NCBI GenBank assembly: GCA_937906485.1
Contig: CALCYB010000004.1
Location: 1-7,280 of the forward strand
Direction: 5' to 3'
Length of the DNA: 7,280 nucleotides
From: an uncultured Rikenellaceae bacterium
GTDB lineage: Bacteria > Bacteroidota > Bacteroidia > Bacteroidales > UBA932
The first letter of the stretch is position 1. Each line of letters opens with the position of its first letter. The notes under the pieces are model-generated. The model was not told the origin of the DNA, made no database searches, and was given only the letters and a program-made list of their open reading frames with translations. The translations under genes and the position numbers were made by a program. This document shows positions 1-5,098 of this stretch, piece by piece.

Positions 1-2
1 TT

Positions 3-89
3 ATCGAAGATATATTGGGGGATGAAAATAGCTCGAAGGAAACACTTGTAGATAACTCAGGGTTGCAAACAGATAACTCTCAAGCATAA
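3..89 (+). CDS. C-terminal end of an unidentified protein (partial, cut by left edge)
   Basis: An open frame enters from the left edge and runs 28 codons to a TAA at 87-89. The visible tail is acidic and polar, rich in Asp, Asn, Ser and Gln (it begins IEDILGDENS and ends with NSQA), and looks like a disordered C-terminal tail. The other two plus frames meet stops earlier (TGA near 23, TAG at 49), so this is the only forward frame that can be the end of a longer gene. No domain is visible and I do not recognise the protein. It could also be a chance open stretch, since only 87 bases are seen. Confidence 0.5.
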   Translation: MEDILGDENSSKETLVDNSGLQTDNSQA

Positions 90-130
90 GAATCTTTGTC
101 TATGTTCGGATTTTATTTACGGGAGTGGGC

Positions 131-166
131 GGGGCAAGCTGTTGTAGTCTGCCGTCATTTTGCCCC
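131..166 (+). other. Inverted repeat, possible stem-loop between genes
   Basis: GGGGCAA at 131-137 is the exact reverse complement of TTGCCCC at 160-166, with a 22-base spacer. It sits between the gene ending at 89 and the lipoprotein start at 235. It could be a terminator for the upstream gene, but it is followed by AAATTTCTC and not by a clean T-run, and the loop is long. A protein-binding or RNA structure is an alternative. Confidence 0.35.
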
Positions 167-169
167 AAA

Positions 170-201
170 TTTCTCAATTCAACGAATTATATATAACTTT
201 G
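170..201 (+). promoter_or_regulatory. Bacteroidales-type promoter for the 235-765 lipoprotein gene
   Basis: TAACTTTG at 194-201 matches the Bacteroidales -7 consensus TAnnTTTG exactly. TTTC at 170-173 lies 20 bases upstream and matches the -33 TTTG element in three of four positions. Transcription would begin about 6-10 bases further on, giving a leader of roughly 25 bases before the ATG at 235. This placement supports 235 over the TTG at 160 as the true start, because the TTG lies upstream of the promoter. Confidence 0.6.
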
Positions 202-234
202 TTCTTTCAGGTCAAAAATCCCGAAGTTGAACTG

Positions 235-765
235 ATGAAACGAAGTCTGATTTTTTCGTTGCTGCTGGGTGGAATCCTTTTTGTGGTGATCCAGTCCTGT
301 CAGAATAGCCATCGGCCAGCCCGTCTGACGGCAGCTGCCATGTCCTCCATGACCCAGCCGGAGTGGGTGCGGCACCTGTTGGCACCCGTGTGTCCGGTCT
401 TTGAAGCGGGGGAGATCCCCGGGCAGGTGCGCCCCCTGGTGGAAGGTCTGTTGCGGATCCGTACCACTTATCCCTTCATGCAAAGTACGCCGGCGTCTTC
501 TTCCCGCCCTCAGTGGCAGTTGCTTCCTTCCTCCCTGGAAGACGTGCAGGTGGCCAGTTTGCGCGGAGCGGACCAGCAGGGCAATTCATGCCGCTTGATC
601 TGGCTAGAAAACATGACTGCCGAAAAACAACGTGTCAAGATCCCGAAAGGGTACTATGCCGTCCTGTGTTACGAAAACAGGGCAGATGTGGAGCCGATAG
701 GGTCAGTTTCGGGGATGTATGCCTATGTGCCGGCACAATCTTCCATGATTTTGTTGGAACAATAA
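235..765 (+). CDS. Lipoprotein with a pullulanase C-terminal-like beta-sandwich domain
   Basis: This encodes 176 residues. Residues 1-22 form a lipoprotein signal: MKR, a hydrophobic run (residues 5-19), then IQSC with the lipidated cysteine at position 22. The lipobox is imperfect (Ile at -3) but fits Bacteroidota lipoproteins. Residues 68-82 (GLLRIRTTYPF) recall the 'GLIALRKAHPAF' helix that follows the catalytic barrel of type I pullulanases. Residues 121-175 (about VKIPKGYYAVL, then GSVSGMYAYVPAQSSMILL) recall the strands of their C-terminal beta-sandwich. No catalytic barrel is present, so an enzyme is unlikely. A carbohydrate-binding or accessory role on the cell surface or in the periplasm is inference. 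ATG 235 was chosen over a TTG at 160 because the signal peptide begins there and a good promoter lies just upstream. It appears to be transcribed alone. The similarity is from memory of the family, not from an alignment. Confidence 0.75.
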   Translation: MKRSLIFSLLLGGILFVVIQSCQNSHRPARLTAAAMSSMTQPEWVRHLLAPVCPVFEAGEIPGQVRPLVEGLLRIRTTYPFMQSTPASSSRPQWQLLPSSLEDVQVASLRGADQQGNSCRLIWLENMTAEKQRVKIPKGYYAVLCYENRADVEPIGSVSGMYAYVPAQSSMILLEQ

Positions 766-778
766 AGAATTTTAAAAG

Positions 779-810
779 TTTGGCACGAAATTTGAATAAT
801 TCTAATTTAA
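779..810 (+). promoter_or_regulatory. Possible promoter for rubredoxin gene, with overlapping palindrome
   Basis: TTTG at 779-782 is followed after 20 bases by TAATTTAA at 803-810, a partial match to TAnnTTTG (the final TG is AA). The whole 766-851 gap is very AT-rich, so chance matches are likely. A near-perfect dyad at 788-808 lies between and over these elements (see findings). The leader to the ATG at 852 would be about 35 bases. Confidence 0.3.
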
Positions 811-851
811 AAACTAATAAAAATTATTAACACATAAAAAACAGAACAATT

Positions 852-1013
852 ATGAAAAAATACAGATGCACCGTATGTGATTGGGTATATAATCCTGCAA
901 TGGGTGACCCGGATAGTGGAATTCAACCTGGAACTGCTTTTGAAGATATTCCCAACGATTGGTGCTGCCCCTTGTGTGGTGTGACCAAAGAGGATTTCGA
1001 AGAAGTCGCTTAA
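852..1013 (+). CDS. Rubredoxin
   Basis: This is a 53-residue protein, the normal length for a rubredoxin, a small cytoplasmic electron carrier with one iron bound by four cysteines. The ligands are visible as two knuckles: C6-T-V-C9 near the N-terminus and C39-P-L-C42-G near the C-terminus. The aromatic residues of the fold (Tyr4, Trp11, Tyr13, Phe30, Trp37) are in their usual places, as are the PxxGDPxxG-type loop at 15-23 and GTAFEDIP at 27-34. An extra cysteine, C38, sits just before the second knuckle and is not a ligand in the family. In anaerobes rubredoxin commonly feeds electrons to peroxide- or oxygen-reducing proteins such as rubrerythrin, but no partner is in this window. The gene stands alone: 86 AT-rich bases separate it from the lipoprotein gene, and it converges on the metallopeptidase gene with a gap of only 16 bases. 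Confidence 0.95.
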   Translation: MKKYRCTVCDWVYNPAMGDPDSGIQPGTAFEDIPNDWCCPLCGVTKEDFEEVA

Positions 1014-1029
1014 TCTTTACCGATAGATA

Positions 1030-1707
1030 TTAATCCCTATCTGCGAAGCCGAGGTAATAAACCAGCGAGGCAAGCGCAGATAATGCAGCAACAAGATAGG
1101 TTCTGGCCGCCCAGGTCAGGGCCTCTTTTGCTTGTTGGACCTCCATGGTCCGAAGGCTGCCGGAGCGTTCCAACCAGGCCAGTGCGCGATGGGAGGCATT
1201 GTATTCGACGGGAAGGGTGATGGCGCTGAAGAGGAAGATCATGGCAAACATCGCGATGCCCAGCCAGAACAGAGCAGGAAAGACGTGCAGGGTAAAGATT
1301 CCGATCAGGATGACAATCTGGGAGAACATGGAGGATACCTGTACGATGGGAACCAGTCGGGAGCGCATCTGCAGCGGGGCATAACCCGTCGCATGTTGGA
1401 GTGCGTGGCCGCATTCGTGAGCGGCTACAGCGGCAGCAGCAACGCTGCTTGAGGAATAGACTCCCTGGCTGAGGTTGACGGTCTTGGTCTGCGGGTTGTA
1501 GTGGTCGGTCAGTTGTCCGGGGATGCTGGTGACACGCACGTCATAGATTCCGTTGTCACGGAGCATCTTTTCAGCAATTTCCCGACCGGTAAGTCCACCG
1601 GGGGACATGACCTTTGAATATTTTTTAAACACTTGTTTGAGTCTGGATTGTACCAGGAATCCGGCTATACCGATGGCCAGAATGAGGATCAGTTCAAAAT
1701 TCATCAT
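1030..1707 (-). CDS. YugP-like membrane zinc metallopeptidase
   Basis: This encodes 225 residues and matches the YugP-type neutral zinc metallopeptidase family (Zn_peptidase_2). The zinc motif HECGH is at residues 97-101, in the family context VAAHECGHALQHATGY. A conserved VEYNASHRAL stretch at 167-176 supplies Glu168, a likely third zinc ligand. Hydrophobic segments at about 3-20, 118-140, 142-166 and 203-220 make it an integral inner-membrane protein. After the first segment comes a basic stretch, then MSPGGLTGREIAEKML (34-49), also typical of the family. The substrate is unknown. Two adjacent ATGs begin at 1707 and 1704 and either could be the start; an in-frame TTG at 1767 lies inside the upstream hairpin and was rejected. 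The gene follows the 90-residue gene on the same strand, but a terminator-like hairpin stands between them. Confidence 0.92.
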   Translation of the reverse strand: MMNFELILILAIGIAGFLVQSRLKQVFKKYSKVMSPGGLTGREIAEKMLRDNGIYDVRVTSIPGQLTDHYNPQTKTVNLSQGVYSSSSVAAAAVAAHECGHALQHATGYAPLQMRSRLVPIVQVSSMFSQIVILIGIFTLHVFPALFWLGIAMFAMIFLFSAITLPVEYNASHRALAWLERSGSLRTMEVQQAKEALTWAARTYLVAALSALASLVYYLGFADRD

Positions 1708-1743
1708 AACGGTTTGTTTTCCTGCAAATTCTGTTCCGTTATC

Positions 1744-1784
1744 AAAAAAGAAGGAAGTACCTGCCAAAAAGGCGTGTACTTCCT
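1744..1784 (-). terminator. Intrinsic terminator-like hairpin after the 90-residue gene
   Basis: On the minus strand a 9-base perfect stem (1784-1776 with 1760-1752; core GGAAGTAC / GTACTTCC) encloses a second small stem GCC-TTTTT-GGC (1773-1763). It is followed directly by TTCTTTTTT (1752-1744). This is a textbook Rho-independent terminator, 25 bases after the stop of the 90-residue gene. It also ends only 37 bases before the metallopeptidase ATG, so it may act as an attenuator in that gene's leader. On the plus strand the same hairpin is followed by a weaker TCTTTTG. Confidence 0.8.
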
Positions 1785-1808
1785 CTTTTGTTGCTATACA
1801 AATGTCGC

Positions 1809-2081
1809 TTATTGGGCGATTTCACTCAGTCTTTGGAACAGGTTGTCCAAAGATTGCAGGAATTCACGGTGTACTTTTTGGAAGTAAGCACGTGTGTTTT
1901 CTCTTTCGTAGTGGTTGATTTTTGTATAGGTGCTTTCACGCAAAGCAATCGCTTCGTTGATGACGCCGAAGATTACTTCTTCTTTTTCTCCGTCTTTTGC
2001 AAAGTTCAAACCCAGCAATGCATCAGAGATAATTTCTTCTACCAGGTAATCCACGTCTTTTTTAAATACTCTCAAGTTCAT
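1809..2081 (-). CDS. Conserved small helical protein of unknown function
   Basis: This encodes 90 residues starting with MNLRVFKKDVDYLVEEI. I do not recognise a characterised family, although its start resembles small conserved proteins I recall from Bacteroides genomes. The protein is charged, has no signal peptide or membrane segment and has no cysteine. It seems almost entirely alpha-helical: helices at about 4-25, 32-55 and 60-89, with a heptad-like pattern in the last one (YFQKVHREFLQSLDNLFQRL). A cytoplasmic helical bundle or partner-binding protein is possible. The ATG at 2081 is 42 bases after the epimerase stop on the same strand, so it is probably the last gene of the peptidase-epimerase transcript, which ends at the hairpin just downstream. 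The link to muropeptide metabolism is by position only. Confidence 0.85.
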   Translation of the reverse strand: MNLRVFKKDVDYLVEEIISDALLGLNFAKDGEKEEVIFGVINEAIALRESTYTKINHYERENTRAYFQKVHREFLQSLDNLFQRLSEIAQ

Positions 2082-2123
2082 GTTGAAAAATGTTTATAGT
2101 TGTGTTATTGTTAGTTGGAGTCG

Positions 2124-3299
2124 TTATTCGAAGTGCAGGATGCCACGTTTTTCTGTCAGGCCCAAACCCGGTTTGTCTTCCAGGGTAATGCGGCCTTCGT
2201 GCAGTTTCATGCCATCAAAGCAGTCGTTGGCAATCAATACATTGCCGTCGAGGTCGGCCCATTCCATCACGGGTGCGAGTTGGGCGGCAGCGGAAATCGC
2301 TACGGAAGTTTCGGTCATGCAGCCGATCATGAGTTTCATGTGCAGGGCTTGTGCCAGGGAGACCATTTCGCGAGCCTCCCGCATACCGGTACATTTCATC
2401 AGTTTGATGTTGATGCCGTGGTAGGCACCTTTCAGATTGGGGATATCCGTCAAACGTTGGCAGGCTTCGTCTGCAATGATCGGAAGCGGACTGCGTTCGG
2501 TGACCCAAGCCGCATCATCCAGCCACAATTTGGGCATGGGTTGTTCGACCATATTGACGTTCCGTTCGTTGAGCCATTCGATCATGTCCAGAGCCAGGTA
2601 TTTGTCTCTCCAGCCTTGGTTGGCGTCCACGCAGATGACTGTATTGGTTTTGGCGCGGATCAGGTTGATCATGCGTTTGTCTTCCTTTTCTGACATGCCG
2701 AGTTTTACCTTCAGGACTTTTGCCCAAGAGGCTTCGTCGATCTTTTCGTTGACAATCTTGTCATCGGCGTCGTAGCCGATGGTATAGGAAGTCAGCGGGC
2801 AGGTAGTGGGATTGAATCCCCAGATCTTCCACCAGGGTTGTTGCATGATGTTGCCCACCAGGTCGTGCAAAGCGATATCCACCGATGCTTTGGCTGCGGT
2901 GTTGTTGGTGGTCAGTTTGTCAACGGCAGCCATGATGTCAGCGATGCGGAACGGGTTATCGAATTGCGGCAGTACCTGTTGGCTGACTTTGATCAGAAAT
3001 TCGTTGACCGATGCTTGCGTCTCTCCAAGATAAGGAGGCATGGCGGCTTCTCCATAACCGGTATAACCGTCCCAAGTCAAACGGGTGATGACAATGGGGG
3101 TTGTCTTCCGGGAGGAACCGGAGATGGTAAAGGTGAACTTCATTTCTCCGTTGAAGTTTTCCCAATCCAGCTGGAGGGTCTTGTTGCCACTTCCTTTGCG
3201 GGTTTTACGTTGTGCAAACAGGGTTTGCGGATCCAGAAAAGCCGCTGCAGCCGTCATCAGACCGGCGGTTTTCAAGAATGTTCTGCGATCGCTTTTCAT
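2124..3299 (-). CDS. Exported dipeptide epimerase (L-Ala-D/L-Glu epimerase, enolase superfamily)
   Basis: This encodes 391 residues. The enzyme family interconverts L-Ala-D-Glu and L-Ala-L-Glu so that peptidoglycan peptides can be degraded. The family's catalytic frame is complete. The KxK motif is at K197-V-K199. The metal ligands are D225 (VDANQGW), E252 (VEQP) and D277 (IADE). The second general base is K299 (NIKLMKCTG). The DxD motif D349-L-D351 marks dipeptide epimerases and binds the substrate amino group. The N-terminal capping domain spans about 40-150. Residues 4-10 (DRRTFLK) form a classical twin-arginine motif, followed by an Ala-rich hydrophobic stretch and a likely cut near residue 30. 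The protein is therefore probably folded with its Mg2+ and exported by Tat, unlike cytoplasmic YcjG and YkfB of E. coli and Bacillus. It lies 27 bases after the NlpC/P60 gene, whose product should supply its substrate. Another dipeptide specificity within the family cannot be excluded. Confidence 0.93.
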   Translation of the reverse strand: MKSDRRTFLKTAGLMTAAAAFLDPQTLFAQRKTRKGSGNKTLQLDWENFNGEMKFTFTISGSSRKTTPIVITRLTWDGYTGYGEAAMPPYLGETQASVNEFLIKVSQQVLPQFDNPFRIADIMAAVDKLTTNNTAAKASVDIALHDLVGNIMQQPWWKIWGFNPTTCPLTSYTIGYDADDKIVNEKIDEASWAKVLKVKLGMSEKEDKRMINLIRAKTNTVICVDANQGWRDKYLALDMIEWLNERNVNMVEQPMPKLWLDDAAWVTERSPLPIIADEACQRLTDIPNLKGAYHGINIKLMKCTGMREAREMVSLAQALHMKLMIGCMTETSVAISAAAQLAPVMEWADLDGNVLIANDCFDGMKLHEGRITLEDKPGLGLTEKRGILHFE

Positions 3300-3326
3300 C
3301 TTTATGTTGATTTAGTGAATTCAGAA

Positions 3327-4550
3327 TTAGTACCAGGGGTGTTCTTTGATGGAGACAATGCCTTTGTCCACATCCTGATTGCCCAAGATGCGACGGACGC
3401 GGACCAGGTTTTTGGATCCGTCATAGTAGTCTTCGGCTTCCGGATTCAAGGAGTTGATCTTTACGCGGGAGGCCGAGTGGATGAATTGCTGGTTGCCCAT
3501 GTAGATGCCCACGTGGGTGATGCTTTCCTTGCGTTCTGCGGTGGCTTTCCGGCCAAAGAACAGCAGGTCGCCCGGCTGGAGGTTGCTGAAGTCTTCGGTT
3601 ACTTCCACTTCATCTCCGGTTTTGGCTTGTTGGGAAGCGTCACGGCGCAGGATGATGCCGTTGAGGAAATAGACGGTCTTTGTAAATCCGCTGCAGTCCA
3701 TGGCTTTGGTCGTGGTACCACCCCACAGGTAAGGGTATCCGTTGAAATGACGGGCTGTGGCCAGGATGTTCTTTTGGGTCGGATCACAGGCTTTCAACCA
3801 GGCGTCAAACGGTTGGGTCGCATTGCGGAGTACCCAGCCGCTGCGCCCGTCGGGAAGACGGACGGCCAGGTAGCGTCCTTTGACTTGGTTGTCGGTGGCC
3901 AGGATGTTGCCGAGGATGGCATCACTGACGGTCTCCCCTTTGTCGTTGGGACGGTCCAGCACTTGAACCAGGTCCGCTGTAATCATGACTTTATCGGAAT
4001 TTTTCCAGGCTTCGAATTCGGTTTCGTCCATGCGGGCAACACCGGTTGTGGTGGTCCAGGCGGTGTAGCCTTCCGGGGTGATGACCCGGTACCAGTAACT
4101 GCGTTTTTCAAGTACCCGCAGCGGAGTTCCCATAGGAACCTGGGTGGCCATTTCTGCCGAATAGTTCGAACCGTAGCGCAGGGAAGTGGAGGAGAGGGTG
4201 GCGACACCCCAGGTCCGTTCTCCCAACTGGGCGGTATCGGGCAGCATGCGGATTTGGGCCACAGCTTCCGGGTCCAGTTGGCTGAGCCGTTCGATCAGGG
4301 CTTCACGGGCTTGTGCTTCGGTGGTCGATCCGCTGATGATCCATTGTCCGTCCTTTTGTTCTGCAGTCAGATCAAAGGTCTTGTCCCGACGGTCGGGGGC
4401 AAATTCCTTCTTGACTTGGTTGATGAGGTCCCGGTAACGGGCTTCGGGATCGGACGGTTTTTGCTGGCAGGATACCATCAGAAGCGTTGCCGCGAAGACA
4501 ACGGCTGCGAGCTTGCAGATCATTTTTTTCCAGGTATTGGTTCTTTCCAT
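3327..4550 (-). CDS. NlpC/P60 lipoprotein, YkfC-like gamma-D-glutamyl-diamino acid endopeptidase (dipeptidyl-peptidase VI type)
   Basis: This encodes 407 residues. Residues 1-28 are a lipoprotein signal (basic WKK, hydrophobic run, then LMVSC with lipid-bearing C28). An N-terminal helper region (about 33-110) precedes two SH3b-like domains, at about 113-173 (ending in TPEGYTAWTTTTGVARM) and about 188-242 (ending in LPDGRSGWVLR). The NlpC/P60 domain occupies about 256-392. Its catalytic residues are C286 in AMDCSGF, H346 in THVGIY and H358 in FIHSAS. Two SH3b domains plus NlpC/P60 is the layout of YkfC and its Bacteroides relatives, which cut L-Ala-gamma-D-Glu from the diamino acid in stem peptides with a free N-terminus. 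The next gene, an L-Ala-D/L-Glu epimerase, would use that product. ATG 4550 was chosen because the signal peptide starts there; an in-frame TTG at 4574 falls in the -7 element. Exact cleavage specificity is inferred. Confidence 0.93.
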   Translation of the reverse strand: MERTNTWKKMICKLAAVVFAATLLMVSCQQKPSDPEARYRDLINQVKKEFAPDRRDKTFDLTAEQKDGQWIISGSTTEAQAREALIERLSQLDPEAVAQIRMLPDTAQLGERTWGVATLSSTSLRYGSNYSAEMATQVPMGTPLRVLEKRSYWYRVITPEGYTAWTTTTGVARMDETEFEAWKNSDKVMITADLVQVLDRPNDKGETVSDAILGNILATDNQVKGRYLAVRLPDGRSGWVLRNATQPFDAWLKACDPTQKNILATARHFNGYPYLWGGTTTKAMDCSGFTKTVYFLNGIILRRDASQQAKTGDEVEVTEDFSNLQPGDLLFFGRKATAERKESITHVGIYMGNQQFIHSASRVKINSLNPEAEDYYDGSKNLVRVRRILGNQDVDKGIVSIKEHPWY

Positions 4551-4567
4551 GGTTTTGTCATTTGATA

Positions 4568-4599
4568 TCTGCAAAGGTAAAGATTATTTATTATTTTTG
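4568..4599 (+). promoter_or_regulatory. Promoter for the YhcH-like / radical SAM pair
   Basis: TATTTTTG at 4592-4599 matches TAnnTTTG exactly. TCTG at 4568-4571, 20 bases upstream, is a three-of-four match to the -33 TTTG. The leader to ATG 4630 would be about 25 bases. The span overlaps the divergent promoter element at 4572-4579. Confidence 0.55.
4572..4579 (-). promoter_or_regulatory. -7 promoter element for the NlpC/P60-epimerase operon
   Basis: Read on the minus strand, 4579-4572 is TACCTTTG, an exact match to TAnnTTTG. It lies 21 bases before the ATG at 4550, so the leader would be only about 12-15 bases. A TTTG (minus strand) exists at 4608-4605, but its 25-base spacing is longer than usual, so the -33 element is uncertain. 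Confidence 0.55.
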
Positions 4600-4629
4600 C
4601 CTGTCAAAATTCAATTTATCTGTGCAATT

Positions 4630-5082
4630 ATGATTATTGATTCACTTAAAAGTTTTGAGCGCTATCTGAAATACCATCCGGGCTTTGACAAGGTAGGTGC
4701 CTTTCTGAAGAAAAATGACTTGTATGCCCTGGAACCCGGCCGGTACGACATTGATGAACACAACAGCTGGTGTACTGTCTGGGAGGGTGAGGCAGCCGGT
4801 ATGGAGACCTTGCCGAAACTGGAAGTGCACGACTCGTTTGTGGATATACATATTCTGCTGGAAGGCATGGAAACCATCGCCTACAAGGACCGTGCAAGAT
4901 GCGAAGGAGATACCCAGGCCAAGTATGACGAAGCCGAAGATGTCGCTTTGCTGGAGGATGAACCCGAAGTGTTTGTTTCCCTGGCTCCGGGCAACATGCT
5001 GTTCTGTTTTCCGAAGGATGCCCATGCGGCGCTGATCGGTACAGGACGGATCCGGAAAGCCGTTATCAAGGTACGCGTCTGA
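4630..5082 (+). CDS. YhcH/YjgK/YiaL family protein (cupin-like sugar-associated protein)
   Basis: This encodes 150 residues, the normal full length of the YhcH/YjgK/YiaL (DUF386) family, a cupin-like beta-barrel related to EbgC. Family landmarks are clear: the start MIIDSL, a motif E65-x-H67...D72-I-H74...G79-x-E81 (LEVHDSFVDIHILLEGMET) holding the likely metal ligands, and FPKDAHAA at 127-134 with H132. No signal peptide is present, so it is cytoplasmic. Relatives lie in sialic acid and other sugar operons, and a role as a sugar anomerase or mutarotase has been proposed; the true substrate here is unknown. The ATG at 4630 gives the family's normal N-terminus; longer in-frame versions run back through the promoter. 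It is followed after 16 bases by the radical SAM gene, so the two are probably co-transcribed. It diverges from the muropeptide operon, which may hint at a link to cell-wall sugars, but that is inference. Confidence 0.92.
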   Translation: MIIDSLKSFERYLKYHPGFDKVGAFLKKNDLYALEPGRYDIDEHNSWCTVWEGEAAGMETLPKLEVHDSFVDIHILLEGMETIAYKDRARCEGDTQAKYDEAEDVALLEDEPEVFVSLAPGNMLFCFPKDAHAALIGTGRIRKAVIKVRV

Positions 5083-5098
5083 TTCCAAGAGTTTCCGT

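Noticed and set aside
160..234. N-terminal extension of the lipoprotein gene from a TTG at 160
   Set aside because: It would place 25 extra residues before a clear lipoprotein signal, and it begins upstream of the -7 promoter box at 194-201.
815..829. TAATA / TATTA palindrome in the gap before rubredoxin
   Set aside because: Only five A-T pairs in very AT-rich DNA; expected by chance.
1022..1041. GATAG / CTATC inverted repeat between the convergent rubredoxin and metallopeptidase genes
   Set aside because: The stem is only five A/T-rich pairs with a 10-base loop and no T-run on either side, too weak to call a terminator.
2838..4565. Open frame of 575 codons on the plus strand, opposite the epimerase and NlpC/P60 genes
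   Set aside because: It runs antisense through two genes with complete catalytic motifs and crosses their boundary. Its translation has no recognisable domain, and its length is explained by the codon use of the true genes, which leaves few stops on the other strand.
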